From Valencia hispanica (lineage: Eukaryota > Chordata > Actinopteri > Cyprinodontiformes > Valenciidae): a DNA stretch of 64,000 bases. Positions 47,699-57,170 of this stretch are shown in pieces (positions within the stretch are counted from its first letter, which is position 1; the number at the start of each line of letters is the position of its first letter). Both the position numbers and the translations under genes were made by a program. The stretch lies in contig OY747705.1 in the NCBI GenBank assembly GCA_963556495.2, positions 36,204,298 to 36,268,297 on the forward strand, read 5' to 3'. The notes beneath the pieces were generated by a model. That model saw only the letters and a list, made by a program, of their open reading frames with translations. It searched no databases and was not told the DNA's origin.

Positions 47699-48301
47699 TT
47701 ATTATTTATTAAATCTGTTTAATTGCTCTGCATGTTTTATTTGATTGAATTCTTTTTAGTTTAGCTTTCAGCTGGCTATTTATCAATTATTGTTTATCTC
47801 CTTTGCATTTCTATTTGATCATATCTTATAATTGTTTTAATTTTAATATTTTAACTTATTTTAGTTTTCCTTTCAGTGTTTCCTCTGTGGGAGCCCTCTG
47901 CCTCGGGGGCGGTGGTCGGCTGTGGCTGCCTTGGTGCTCTCCAGGTGGTGCTTGGGTGGAGGTGGGTGTACCAGCCCTCCCTCCTCTGGGCTCCCTGGGT
48001 CAGTGCCTTGGCTGCTGCTTTTGATCTGCTGCTGCCGATATAGATGGCTCCCATGATGACGTTTCCTGGTTCATCTGTACTCAGCCCGTTCTGCCTTTGT
48101 TAATGTGCTTTTGTTTATTGTTGCTTTTATGTGTGTGCGTGCATGGGGGGTATATCTGTGGTGATGTTTTTTACTTTTGGGTTTAGGGAAAGGGGGGGGA
48201 AGGGGTTGTAGGTCATTTTTAATCTGTAAAGCACTTTGAAAAGCTTTGTTATGGTTTGAAAAGCGCTTTATAAATAAAGTTTGATTTGATTTGATGAGGG
48301 C
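47699..48301 (+). other. L2 copy A 3' UTR and tail
   Basis: Non-coding, ending AATAAAGTTTGATTTGATTTG, an A/T-rich short tandem of the L2 kind recognised by the element's own RT. Flanked by the 13-bp duplication. Confidence 0.7.
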
Positions 48302-48325
48302 ACCACACATGAGGGCATCACAACA

Positions 48326-51300
48326 TCATTACTTAAGGCTAAAGAATTTATTAAATATTTCGAAAAAGAGTGGGCTTCATATTTGGAATATAATGACCTC
48401 CCTGGTACGTCGCCGTCCATTCTTTGGGAGGCAGGGAAAGCTGTGATTGGAGGTAAAATAATCTCATTCTCATCAAATAAAAATAAAAAAGAAAAAAAAA
48501 AACGTATTCAGGAATTAGAAGAAACTATTAATTCATTAGAAGCTTCCCTAGATGAGGAGAGACCAGGCAAAATCCGTAAAGCAAAGCTAGAATTAAATGA
48601 AATTATTGATAAACAGACCCAGTTCTTAATTCAAAGACTTAGGATAGAAAACTTTGAACATGGTAATAAATCAGGTAGATTTTTGGCTAACCAGCTTGAA
48701 ATTAATTTTAAAAAAATAACTATATCTGCTATTAAAGATCAGACCGGGAATACAGTATATGATCTTGGAAGAATAAACAACACTCCATCCATCCATCCAT
48801 TTTCTTCCGCTTATCCGGGGTCGGGTTGCGGGGGCAGCAGCCTAAGCAAAGAGACCCAGACTTCCCTCTCCCCAGCCACTTGTTCCAGCTCCTCGGGAGG
48901 AACCCCAAGGCGCTCCCAGGCCAGCCGAGAAACATAGTCCCTCCAGCGTGTCCTGGGCCTTCCCCTGGGCCTCCTCCCGGTGGGACGTGCCTGAAACACC
49001 TCACCAGGGAGGCGTCCAGGAGGCATCCTGACCAGATGCCCGAGCCACCTCAACTGACTCCTCTCGATGTGGAGAAGCAGCGGCTCTACTCTGAGCCCCC
49101 TCCGGATGACTGAGCTTCTCACCCTATCTCTAAGGGAGAGCCCAGACGCTCTGCGGAGGAAACTCATTTCAGCCGCTTGTATCCGTGATCTCGTTCTTTC
49201 GGTCACCACCCAGAGTTCGTGACCATAGATGAGGGTAGGAACGTAGATCGACCGGTAAATCGAGAGCTTCGCCTTTTGGCTCAGCTCTCTCTTCACCACG
49301 ACAGACCGGTAGAGCGCCCGCATAACTGCAGATGCCCCACCAATCCGTCTATCGATCTCCCGCTCCATTTTTCCCTCATTCGTGAACAAGACCCCCAGAT
49401 ACTTAAACTCTACTTAAACAACACTGTTAAAGAATTTTACAAGGCATTATACTCACCGGAGATAAACCCATCAGATCATGAAATTGAACTATTTTTGGAT
49501 AAAATAACACCTAACTACCTGAATTATCAGAAAGTCAAACGATGGCCCTGGATTCATCACTAACAGCGGCTGAACTCCAGGAGGCCCTCCAAAGCATGCC
49601 CAATAAAAAGGCTCCAGGCCCAGATGGATTTCCAGCAGAGTTCTAAAAAGAATTCTGGAATATTCTGGCACCAACCTTCCACAGAATGCTACTGGAACCA
49701 AGGAAAATGGCAGACTTCCACCTAATATGAATTATGCTTACATTAGTCTTCTACAAAAATCAGGTAAAGACCCTGTGTTTCCTATCAGCTATCGTCCCAT
49801 ATCCCTCATTAATGTTGATCTTAAAATAATCTGCAATGCCCTCGCAAAAAGGATAGAGAAAATAACCCCTCTTATAATACATCCTGATCAAATTGGTTTT
49901 ATTAAAGGGAGACATTCATCCACAAATTCACGTAGATTAATAGATTTAATAGATTTTTCTAACTGTAAAAACATTAAAACTAATATATTATCTTTAGATG
50001 CAGAAAAAGCATTTGATAGAGTTGGAAATTATTTTATAATCTGGTTAAAAATATTATACAGTTCACCAACAGCATGTATCAGAACTAATAACCAAACATC
50101 ATGTAGGTTTTATCTTCTGAGAGGTACCAGGCAGGGATGTCCTCTCTCTCCCTCCCTGTTTGCTATTTTTATTGAACCACTAGCGGCAGCAATCAGGTAA
50201 ACTCACAATATTAAAGGCATAAAATGCAATAACATAGAACATAAAATTCAGTCTATATGCAGATGATGTATGACTTTTTCTCCAGCATTCACAAACCTCT
50301 TTCTCTCAGGTAATTGGGTTGATAAACTCTTACTCAAAAGTTTCAGATTATTCTATAAATTGGTTAAAATCTACAGTTCTTCCAATCAATTGTTCTGTCT
50401 AGAATCCAATTAATACACAACTGCAGTCAGGGAATATTACTTATTTAGGCATCAATGTCTCACCAAGACTGGCAGATTTAATAAAGCTAAACTACATCCC
50501 ACTTTAAAAAAAAGTGGAAGATGATCTTGCTAGATGGAAATCCCTACCCATATCACTTATGAGAAGGGTTGCCTCAATAAAAAAGATGGTTTTGCCCAGA
50601 ATCAACTACTTAATCTCAATGATCCCAAGTAAACCATCACTGGGTTGGTATAGATCTCTGGACTCCTCTGTCTCTAAATTTCTTTGGAAAGATAAACCCC
50701 ACGTATCAGCTTAAAAACACTGCAGAAGACCAAAGAAAAAGGAGGTCTAGATCTACCAAACTTCCATTTATTTCTTAGCCAACAGGCTCCAATACATCTC
50801 AAGATGGTTAAAACATAGCTACCTAGACGAGTCCTGGATAGACGTAGAACAGACACTATGCAATAAGATAAAAATTTCAGACCTACCATTTATTAGCTCA
50901 AATATAAAACAACATGGATGCTTTAAAAGCATAAATATCAGCTCCTCTCTGACAGCATGGTGGGAGTTTCTAAAAATGACAGAGTCCACAATAATCCCAT
51001 GCAGATGTACACCCATCTGGAATAACCCCGACATCTTGCAAAATGTATAAGTTTTCCAGACTGGAGGTGTAATGGAATTGAATACCTGGAATATATATTT
51101 AAAGGAACAGACTTTATCCCATTTAATACATTAATTACACAATATGGAATTGATAAAAACAAATTCCTAGAATATCAACAAATAAAATGTCTTATTAAAG
51201 GTAAATTTAGGCTCAATACAGTTGAATTACAAATCCCGGTGAAAGTTCTAGATTTTCTTAATCTCAACCCCCCCAAATTGCTGTCTAAAATAGACAAAAC

Positions 51301-51695
51301 CTCATCTACATTAGATGAATCAATAGCCATCCCTATTTCATAATGGGAGGTTGATTCATCAGTCAGCTTTGACCAAAACGTCTGGTCTCAGATATGTTTA
51401 AGAACCTTTAAAATAACAATAAAAAATCCTAATTTACAATTAATACAATACAAAATCCTTCATAGACTATACAGGTCAACGGATGTTCAGGATGGGTTTT
51501 ACGTCATTTTACCTGCTTACAGTGCACAAGCAATATACCGGATACTTATATTCATGCGCTTTGGTTCTGTCCACCTGTTAAGAAATTTTGGTGCCAGATA
51601 TGTGAGGACTTATCAAAGTGTCTGAAGTGTAACATTCCACCATCTCCCTCAGTTTGTTTGCTAGGAAATTTAAATGATGTCACCATGAACACAAA
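48326..51695 (+). pseudogene. L1 ORF2 linker, RT and C-terminal region (right half), copy 2
   Basis: Starts SLLKAKEFIKYFEKEWASYL, linker KRIQELEETINSLEASLDEE (48383-48784), then a Rex3-like insertion, then EFYKALYSPEINPSDHEIEL (49430 on), KAPGPDGFPAEF, ILSLDAEKAFDRV (49990), RQGCPLSPSLFAIFIEPLAA (50130) and LYADDV followed at once by a stop (50252-50270), down to the C-terminal HALWFCPPVKKFWCQI (51557-51605). Many stops and indels. It aligns with copy 1 along its length and is cut at 51695. Confidence 0.8.
48785..49414 (-). mobile_element. RTE-clade (Rex3-like) LINE 3' fragment with RT C-terminus
   Basis: 630 bp inserted in L1 copy 2, flanked by an 11-bp target duplication TAAACAACACT (48774-48784 and 49415-49425). 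In sense orientation an open frame from 49389 to 48811 encodes an RT C-terminal region: LSIYRSIYVPTLIYGHELWV, RSQLRWLGHLVRMPPGRLPG and RRPRGRPRTRWRDYVSRLAW. The 3' end is a short ATGG tandem (48785-48800), as expected for Rex3/RTE elements. 5' truncated. The roughly 190-codon frame is uninterrupted, so the insertion is fairly young. The catalytic core is absent. Confidence 0.8.
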
Positions 51696-51921
51696 GGCTG
51701 TGTCCAAATTCAGGGTCTGCATCGTTCGGAGGACTCATCTGAAGGATGCCGTGTCACAGCGGCGCGACGAAGGGTGTCCAAATTCAAAGGATCCTTCAAA
51801 TGCGGCCCACTAATGCGTCCTCCTTTTCCCCGATTTTGAAGGATGGGTCTGGTGGATCCTTTCACATCCTACCTATCCCATAATTTCTTTCGGCAGAGCG
51901 CTTCCAGCAGTTTAAAAAATA

Positions 51922-53639
51922 ATGGCGGACGGAGCGAGCGGTAGCGGAGCCAAAGATTATGCATTCCAATGTAAGTTTTTAAAAAAAACTGGTGGTTCAA
52001 ACTATTTATTTTTACAGCGGTTGTCTAATTAGGCCTTTGGTTTTAGGGTTAAGCATTTTTTTTACATTTGTACATTTACATGTTTTTAAAAAATCACGTT
52101 CGTAAACTAGCATGTTTCTTGTGTGAATATCACCTTACACAGAGCTAATTTCTTGTTAGGGATTTAAGCTGTTTTAAATATTTTAGGGACGAAAGAGCAG
52201 ACAGAGCTGTTCATAAAGCTCCGGGGAGAGAACGATGACCTCTTCACCGGAGCAAAGTGTAATGGCAAAAAATAGTATCTCAGGGTTTCCATTATAAAGA
52301 AAACTTGAGTCCAAGAAGGCGTTTAAGTATTTAATTCAAACATGTCTGGCCAGACACGGAGGAGACAGAGTTACTCGTGCATCACCCTAACCAACCTTTC
52401 TAACTAACCGCTTAAATAGTATTCAGCAATCATTGTTTATCTCTGTAGATGTCTTCTCCAACGTTCACGCCCTGCCTCCAGAGAACCCGCTTCACGCGAG
52501 TCATAGCAACGCATAAAGCAGCTCATCCGAAGGCCAGACTGTTATCTTACTGCCCCGGCGTCTGTCTCTCTGGTGACCTGACACATATATCTTTCTCATA
52601 ACATTAAGCTGGAACAATAAGCTTGTCATTTTACCCTAGATGCATTCACTAAACAGAGAATATACACTTAATTCCTAATTGCATAACAATTTTCCACCAC
52701 AAAATAACTCTGCCACTGTGGGATGGAGGTACAGGAATAAATCTATTTAGAAATTCTATTCTTATGACTACTGTGTTATTTACCCTAATATCATGGCAGT
52801 TTTGTTTCTTTTGTTTTGTGCAGTACATATAATCTTAGTGTAGTCATTAAACAGCTGAAATATATTCCTGCTTCTCTTGTTTTGTCCTTTTTTAGATGAA
52901 TTCTTTACAGTATTGTTCCACTATTGTCGTTTTGATTTCTGTGATTAGCACAATTGCAATATTTTCCCCTTTTCTCCAACGTTAGGATAGTTCTGGAGAA
53001 GATGGGCCTGTCCGGGAAAATAACACCTGCCCAAGCAAAGAAAAAATGGGACAATTTTAAAAAGAAATATAAAAGTATGTCCATATATAGAAAATAATAT
53101 ATTTTTTTGTAACATAAGTTAAAAAAGAGCAAATCCTAGGTTTAAGCTTGCATGTTTTGTTAACTGTTCTGATTTTTACTTGTTTTTAGGAATGCAAGTA
53201 TCCAGGGTCAGGAGAGGGAGTGAGTGGGAAGCCCACTGCTGCTACTTGGCCCTAGTTTGTCCAAATGGATGAGGTTTTAGGACAAAGGCCTTCAATTTGC
53301 CCCCCTGTCCTTATTGCCTCCATCCCTATGGACCCTCCAGGGCCAAGTGCAGCAGTGAGTGACCAAGAGGAAAGAGAGGAGCAAGAGAAGGAAGGAGATA
53401 GGCAGCCAGCAGTGAAGAAGAGAAGGGACAGTGACCAGGAGCTGCTAGACCTCATCAGGGAGGACATGAGGCAGCAGAGGGAGGCTGAAGAGAGGAGAGC
53501 ACAGGCTGAAGAGAGGAGGGCACAGGAGAGCAGGGAGAGGATGGACAGGCTCTTTTCTATTCTTGAGCGATTAGTGCCAAAATTAAATTTTTTTGAGGGG
53601 GGTGGGAGGGATTACATTTGTTTATTGTTGTGTATATAA
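51922..53639 (+). pseudogene. Myb/SANT-like (trihelix) DNA-binding gene of a Harbinger-type element
   Basis: Four exons can be read. Exon 1 51922-51970 (MADGASGSGAKDYAFQ, donor GTAAGT). Exon 2 from 52187 (completing Trp, then TKEQTELFIKLRGENDDLFT), broken at about 52258 by an LTR-like insertion and resuming 52703-52728 (NNSATVGW, donor GTACAG). Exon 3 52986-53074 (LEKMGLSGKITPAQAKKKWD). Exon 4 53190-53639 (CKYPGSGEGVSGKPTAATWP, then MDEVLGQRPSICPPVL and an acidic/Arg-rich helix REAEERRAQAEERRAQ). Splice sites are intact in form. Defects: the insertion, one extra A at the exon 3 end shifting the frame into exon 4, and a stop after TAATWP. It resembles the DNA-binding partner of Harbinger transposases. 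Confidence 0.7.
52258..52700. mobile_element. LTR-like repeat, copy 2 (solo), inside Myb/SANT exon 2
   Basis: Starts TGTAATGG like copy 1 at 23183 and follows it along its length. Inserted between codons encoding GAK and NNS of the Myb/SANT gene. The right end (TTCCACCAC) is less well defined than in copy 1. No internal coding region. Confidence 0.65.
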
Positions 53640-53773
53640 CACTAGTTGGTCGAAATAAATTGCTTGAAAGAAATACTTCATATTCATTGTATTTATCTTT
53701 TTTATTTTAAAAACTTTTCAAAGAAATTGAACATTTGTTAAGAAAATTAACAGTGTATAATTTTAATTAATTA

Positions 53774-54646
53774 ATGACAACTGTAAACCTACCAAGACAA
53801 GGCCGTCCACCTAAACTCACAGGCCGAACAAGGAGAGCGCTGATCATAAATGCAGCCAAGAGGCCAATGGTGACTCTGGACGAGGTGCAGAGATCTACAG
53901 CTCAGGTGGGGGAATCTGTCCATAGGACAACTATTAGTGGTGCACTGCACAAAGTTGGCCTTTATGGAAGAGTGGCAAGAAGAAACCCATTGTTAAAGGA
54001 AAACCATAAGAAGTCCCGTTTGCAGTTTGTCACAAGCCATGTGGGGGACACAGCACACATGTGGAAGAAGGTGCTCTGGTCAGATGAGACCAAAATGGAA
54101 CTTTTTGGCGAAAATGCAAAATGCTATCTGTGGCGGAAAACTAACACTGCACATCACTCTGAACACACCATCCCCACTGTCAAATATGGTGGTGGCAGCA
54201 TCATGCTCTGGGGGTGCTTCTCTTCAGCAGGGACAGGGAAGCTGGTCAGAGTTGATGGGAAGATGGATGGAGCCAAATACAGGGCAATCTTGGAAGAAAA
54301 CCTCTTGGAGTCTGCAAAAGACTTCAGACTGGGGCGGAGGTTCACCTTCCAGCAGGACGACGACCCAAAACATAAAGCCAGGGCAATGGAATGGTTTAAA
54401 ACAAAACATATCCATGTGTTAGAATGGCCCAGTCAAAGTCCAGATCTAAATCCAATCAAGAATCTGTGGCAAGATCTGAAAGCTGATGTTCACAAACGCT
54501 ATCCATCTAATCTGACTGAGCTGGAGCTGTTTTGCAAAGAAGAATGGGCAAGAATTTCAGTCTCTAGATGTGCAAAGCTGGTAGAGACATACCCTAAAAG
54601 ACTGGCAGCTGTAATTGCAGCAAAAGGTGGTTCTGCAAAGTATTGA
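53774..54646 (+). pseudogene. Tc1-like transposase, catalytic Glu replaced by Lys
   Basis: 290 open codons from the ATG at 53774 (MTTVNLPRQGRPPKLTGRTR). The N-terminal half of the DNA-binding region, present in full-length members (about 340 residues), is missing. Residues about 10-70 are the second HTH. The DDE domain has Asp104 (LWSDETKMELFG), GGGSIMLWGCF, and Asp195 (FQQDDDPKHKA), but the third motif reads DLNPIKNLW with Lys229 (AAG, 54458-54460) where Glu is invariant. The Asp195-229 spacing is one residue shorter than DD34E, consistent with a lost codon in ARAMEW. The rest is well preserved to the natural end GGSAKY. Long but catalytically dead. Confidence 0.88.
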
Positions 54647-54828
54647 CCAGGGGGCTGAATAATAACGCACACCCCACTTTTCAGTTATTTATTTGCAAAA
54701 AAATTTTGGAATCATGTATGATTTTCGTTCCACTTCTCACATGTACACCACTTTGTATTGGTCTTTCACGTGGAATTCCAATAAAATTAATTCATGTTTG
54801 TGGCTGTAATGTGACAAAATGTGGAGAA

Positions 54829-54862
54829 GTCCAAGGGGGCCGAATACTTTTGCAAGCCACTG
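54829..54862 (+). repeat. Tc1 right terminal inverted repeat
   Basis: Sequence ending CTTTTGCAAGCCACTG next to TA matches the familiar fish Tc1 terminus. Partner repeat not present. Confidence 0.75.
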
Positions 54863-54959
54863 TAAGAGTACTTTCTATGTTACAGAAAGAAAAAAGTTGA
54901 TAACATGACACGGTGGATGTTCAGTTACTGGGAGCATCATCCCAGTCGATGCCCCCCGT

Positions 54960-55446
54960 CCAACAGGGCATTGTAGCTAAGCAGGATACCAGACCAGGTA
55001 TATCTTCTATGGAGAGAAAAACACAGAGAAAACAAAGTTAACAGTCGAAATAACATAATGTACTGTAATACAACTGGAGAGTAGTAGTAGAAAAGGAAGT
55101 AGCAGAGTGAAGAAAATTGGTCTGTCCTCCAGCAGTCTAAGCCTCTAGCAGCATAACTACAGAGATAGCTCAGGATGACCTAAGCCACTCTAACTATAAG
55201 CTTTATCAAAAAGGAAAGTTTTAAGCCTGGCCTTAAAAGTAGAGAGAGTGTCTGCCTCACGGACTAAAGCTGGGAGCTGGTTCCACAGGAGAGGAGCCTG
55301 ATAACTAAAAGATCTGCCTCCCATTCTACTTTTAGAAATCCTAGGAACTACAAGTAAACCTGCAGTCTGAGAGTGAAGTGCTCTGTTGTGAACATATGGA
55401 ACAACTAGATCTCTGATGTATGATGGAGCTTTATTATTAATTCTCT
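54960..55446 (-). pseudogene. L2 ORF2 C-terminal fragment
   Basis: On the minus strand 55446-55200 encodes a thumb/C-terminal end: APSYIRDLVVPYVHNRALHS, TAGLLVVPRISKSRMGGRSF, APLLWNQLPALVREADTLST and ARLKTFLFDKAYS. It closely matches L2 copy C at 29343-29618. 3' UTR-like sequence follows toward 54960. 5' truncated at 55446, where L2 copy B (plus) begins. Confidence 0.75.
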
Positions 55447-55659
55447 AAAGTTTTTCTTCCGTGTCTCGTGGTGCGCATGGGTCAGCGTCAGTCAGCCCGC
55501 CAAGACCGGCTCCCTATCAAGCACGGTTTTTAACTGGTTTTAAACCTTTTAAAGACTGGTTTTAACGGATTTTTTAACAACTCACACTTATTAATAACCA
55601 GGATGTTTTTTACCGGATCATTTTAATCGGTGGGAAGCGGGGATTACTTCTCCCCCACC

Positions 55660-56885
55660 ATGCCTCCACTCACCTGCAGTCCTGGGTGTGATGGCTGCGC
55701 AAAACTTAGCCAGATGGTTCTGGAGCTGGAGCAGAGGATCTCAACACTCCACCAAATCCAGGACCATGAGCGCAACGTGGACATCATCTTCGGCCGGACT
55801 TTCTCCGCCGCCAGCAGTGCACAGCTGGCGGACACATTCCCTGCCAGCCCGGCGAAGCTGTGCGGGGAGGATCCACTGCTGGGCCTCCAGGCGGACTCGG
55901 GGTGCCAAACGCCCGCGTAACATTTGCAGCAGAGGAGGACCGCTGGTTTCAGCAGGGGGCTAAACCAAAAGCCCCCATCCGCTCCACTCCGGTGCTCCAG
56001 GGTGCCCGGTTAACGGTTGGGCCAGGCCGCGGTGGAGGCGCTTGGAGCAGCCGCCACCGCTCTCCTCTAACCTGCCTGCCTCTATCAAACCGTTTCAGCG
56101 CCCTGGATGCGGATTTCCCTCCTTTGACAGCCCCAGGTCACCGTAGCTCCGTAGGAGCGCCGCCTAATCCCTCCCAGCAGCAGGAGCAACAGCCTGACTC
56201 CCGCAGCCCCCCACGTCGCGCCAAACCCCAGGCTGCAGCCAGAACTCGCTGAAGAGTGCTCCACTTCACCCCGAACCCACGGAACGAGCCCTCGGCGCCG
56301 ATTAAACATCGCTGCAGTCCTGGGGAAGCTTCTCCACCTGGCATACAGCAAGTCCTGGATGGTGAACGATCCTCTGCCCAGCGCAAACATCCGCCTGCAG
56401 ACCCGCCGCCCACCACACTCATCATCGGGGACTCTATCATCAGAAATGTGAGGATGAGAGGAGCCCTTACACTGTGTTTCCCTGGAGCCACTGTCACAGA
56501 CATTACCGAACAGATCCTGCAGCTTATTGATCATCACAAATCTGTGAGTAAAGTTGTGATTCATGCTGGCACCAATGACATTTATAAACAGACGTCTGAG
56601 CTCCTGAAGCGTGATTTTATTCACCTTTTTAATCTTCTAGAAAACACATGTCTCTGTTTTTATTTCTAGCCCCACTCCCACTATCGGCAGAGGAATTGGC
56701 CGTTTTAGCAGACTTTTATCCCTTAATACTTGGCTCTCCTCCATCACCGCTGTTCCCAATATTTGTTTTATAGACAATTTTAAATTTTTGGGGGGCAGGA
56801 AGCACCTGTTTGGACCAGATGGGCTCCATCTAAATAGAAAAGGCACTCGTACACTGACATTGAGCCTGGCATGTCCACGCCCCCC
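55660..56885 (+). pseudogene. L2 ORF1 with SGNH-esterase-like domain, copy B
   Basis: ATG 55660: MPPLTCSPGCDGCAKLSQMV with a CxxC, then the coiled coil LELEQRISTLHQIQDHERNV. A frame change at about 55870-55920 leads to EEDRWFQQGAKPKAP and NRFSALDADFPPL. A second change at 56250 leads to a Pro-rich stretch and the esterase: TTLIIGDSIIRNVRMRGALT (Ser block), SKVVIHAGTNDIYKQ, then NICFIDNFKFLGGRKHLFGP and DGLHLNRKGTRTL, where the catalytic Asp and His are kept. Frameshifted, but with all three esterase blocks present, unlike copy A. Confidence 0.75.
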
Positions 56886-57170
56886 CCTGTCAACTACACT
56901 GGCCACAGCTGCCCCTGCCCTCTCTGATTCCTCCGCCACATCCTGATGTGCAAATGGTCCCTGCCCCTATGAACTCACCCCTGATTTTAACAGTAAGTCA
57001 CATACTGGACTTGGACCTTGTTCTACCTCATTCATACCTGTTATTATCAGCAGAGAACGGACTAAAAATCATAAACCGAACAAATGCAATCCAAATAATC
57101 TCAAAAAGTTGCCAAAAGCCCCACTTTCAGTAAATCATACAGTCCCTCCATCTCCAATCACTATTAATAT

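Larger units (their letters stand above)
37678..48301 (+). mobile_element. L2/Maui-like LINE, copy A (split by LTR element)
   Basis: Begins just after ACCACACATGAGG (37665-37677) and ends with a TTTGATTTGATTTGATG tail, after which the same 13 bases recur (48302-48314): a target-site duplication. The 5' UTR resembles that of copy B (55448 on), so both are near full length. ORF1 at 37915-39112, ORF2 at 39413-40180 and 46099-47698. A 5.6-kb LTR retrotransposon is inserted at 40192. Confidence 0.8.
35896..51695 (+). mobile_element. L1/Tx1-like LINE, copy 2, split by nested insertions
   Basis: Endonuclease half at 35896-36573 and linker-RT-C-terminal half at 48326-51695. The protein breaks after RFN on the left and resumes with SLLKAKEF on the right, neighbouring residues in the family, so the two halves most simply come from one copy. 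In between lie an LTR-like element, an L2 and a chromodomain LTR retrotransposon; a Rex3-like piece lies further right. The right end is cut by a Harbinger-type element at 51696, and the missing last part of ORF2 is not found beyond it. Confidence 0.7.
51696..53640 (+). mobile_element. PIF/Harbinger-type element, left part, 3' side lost
   Basis: Starts GGCTGTGTCCAAATTCAGGG directly in the L1, with GTGTCCAAATTCA repeated subterminally at 51774. Contains a Myb/SANT gene with introns. No matching inverted end is found downstream before the Tc1 element at 53774, and no L1 sequence resumes, so a deletion removed the rest. Family assignment is from the gene and the end sequence. Confidence 0.55.
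53770..54862 (+). mobile_element. Tc1-like DNA transposon, left end missing
   Basis: Transposase as above plus a 3' flank ending CCAAGGGGGCCGAATACTTTTGCAAGCCACTG (54831-54862), the outer inverted repeat, followed by TA (54863), the Tc1/mariner target dinucleotide. The left repeat and the first part of the transposase are absent, lost at the junction with the Harbinger-type fragment. Confidence 0.8.
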
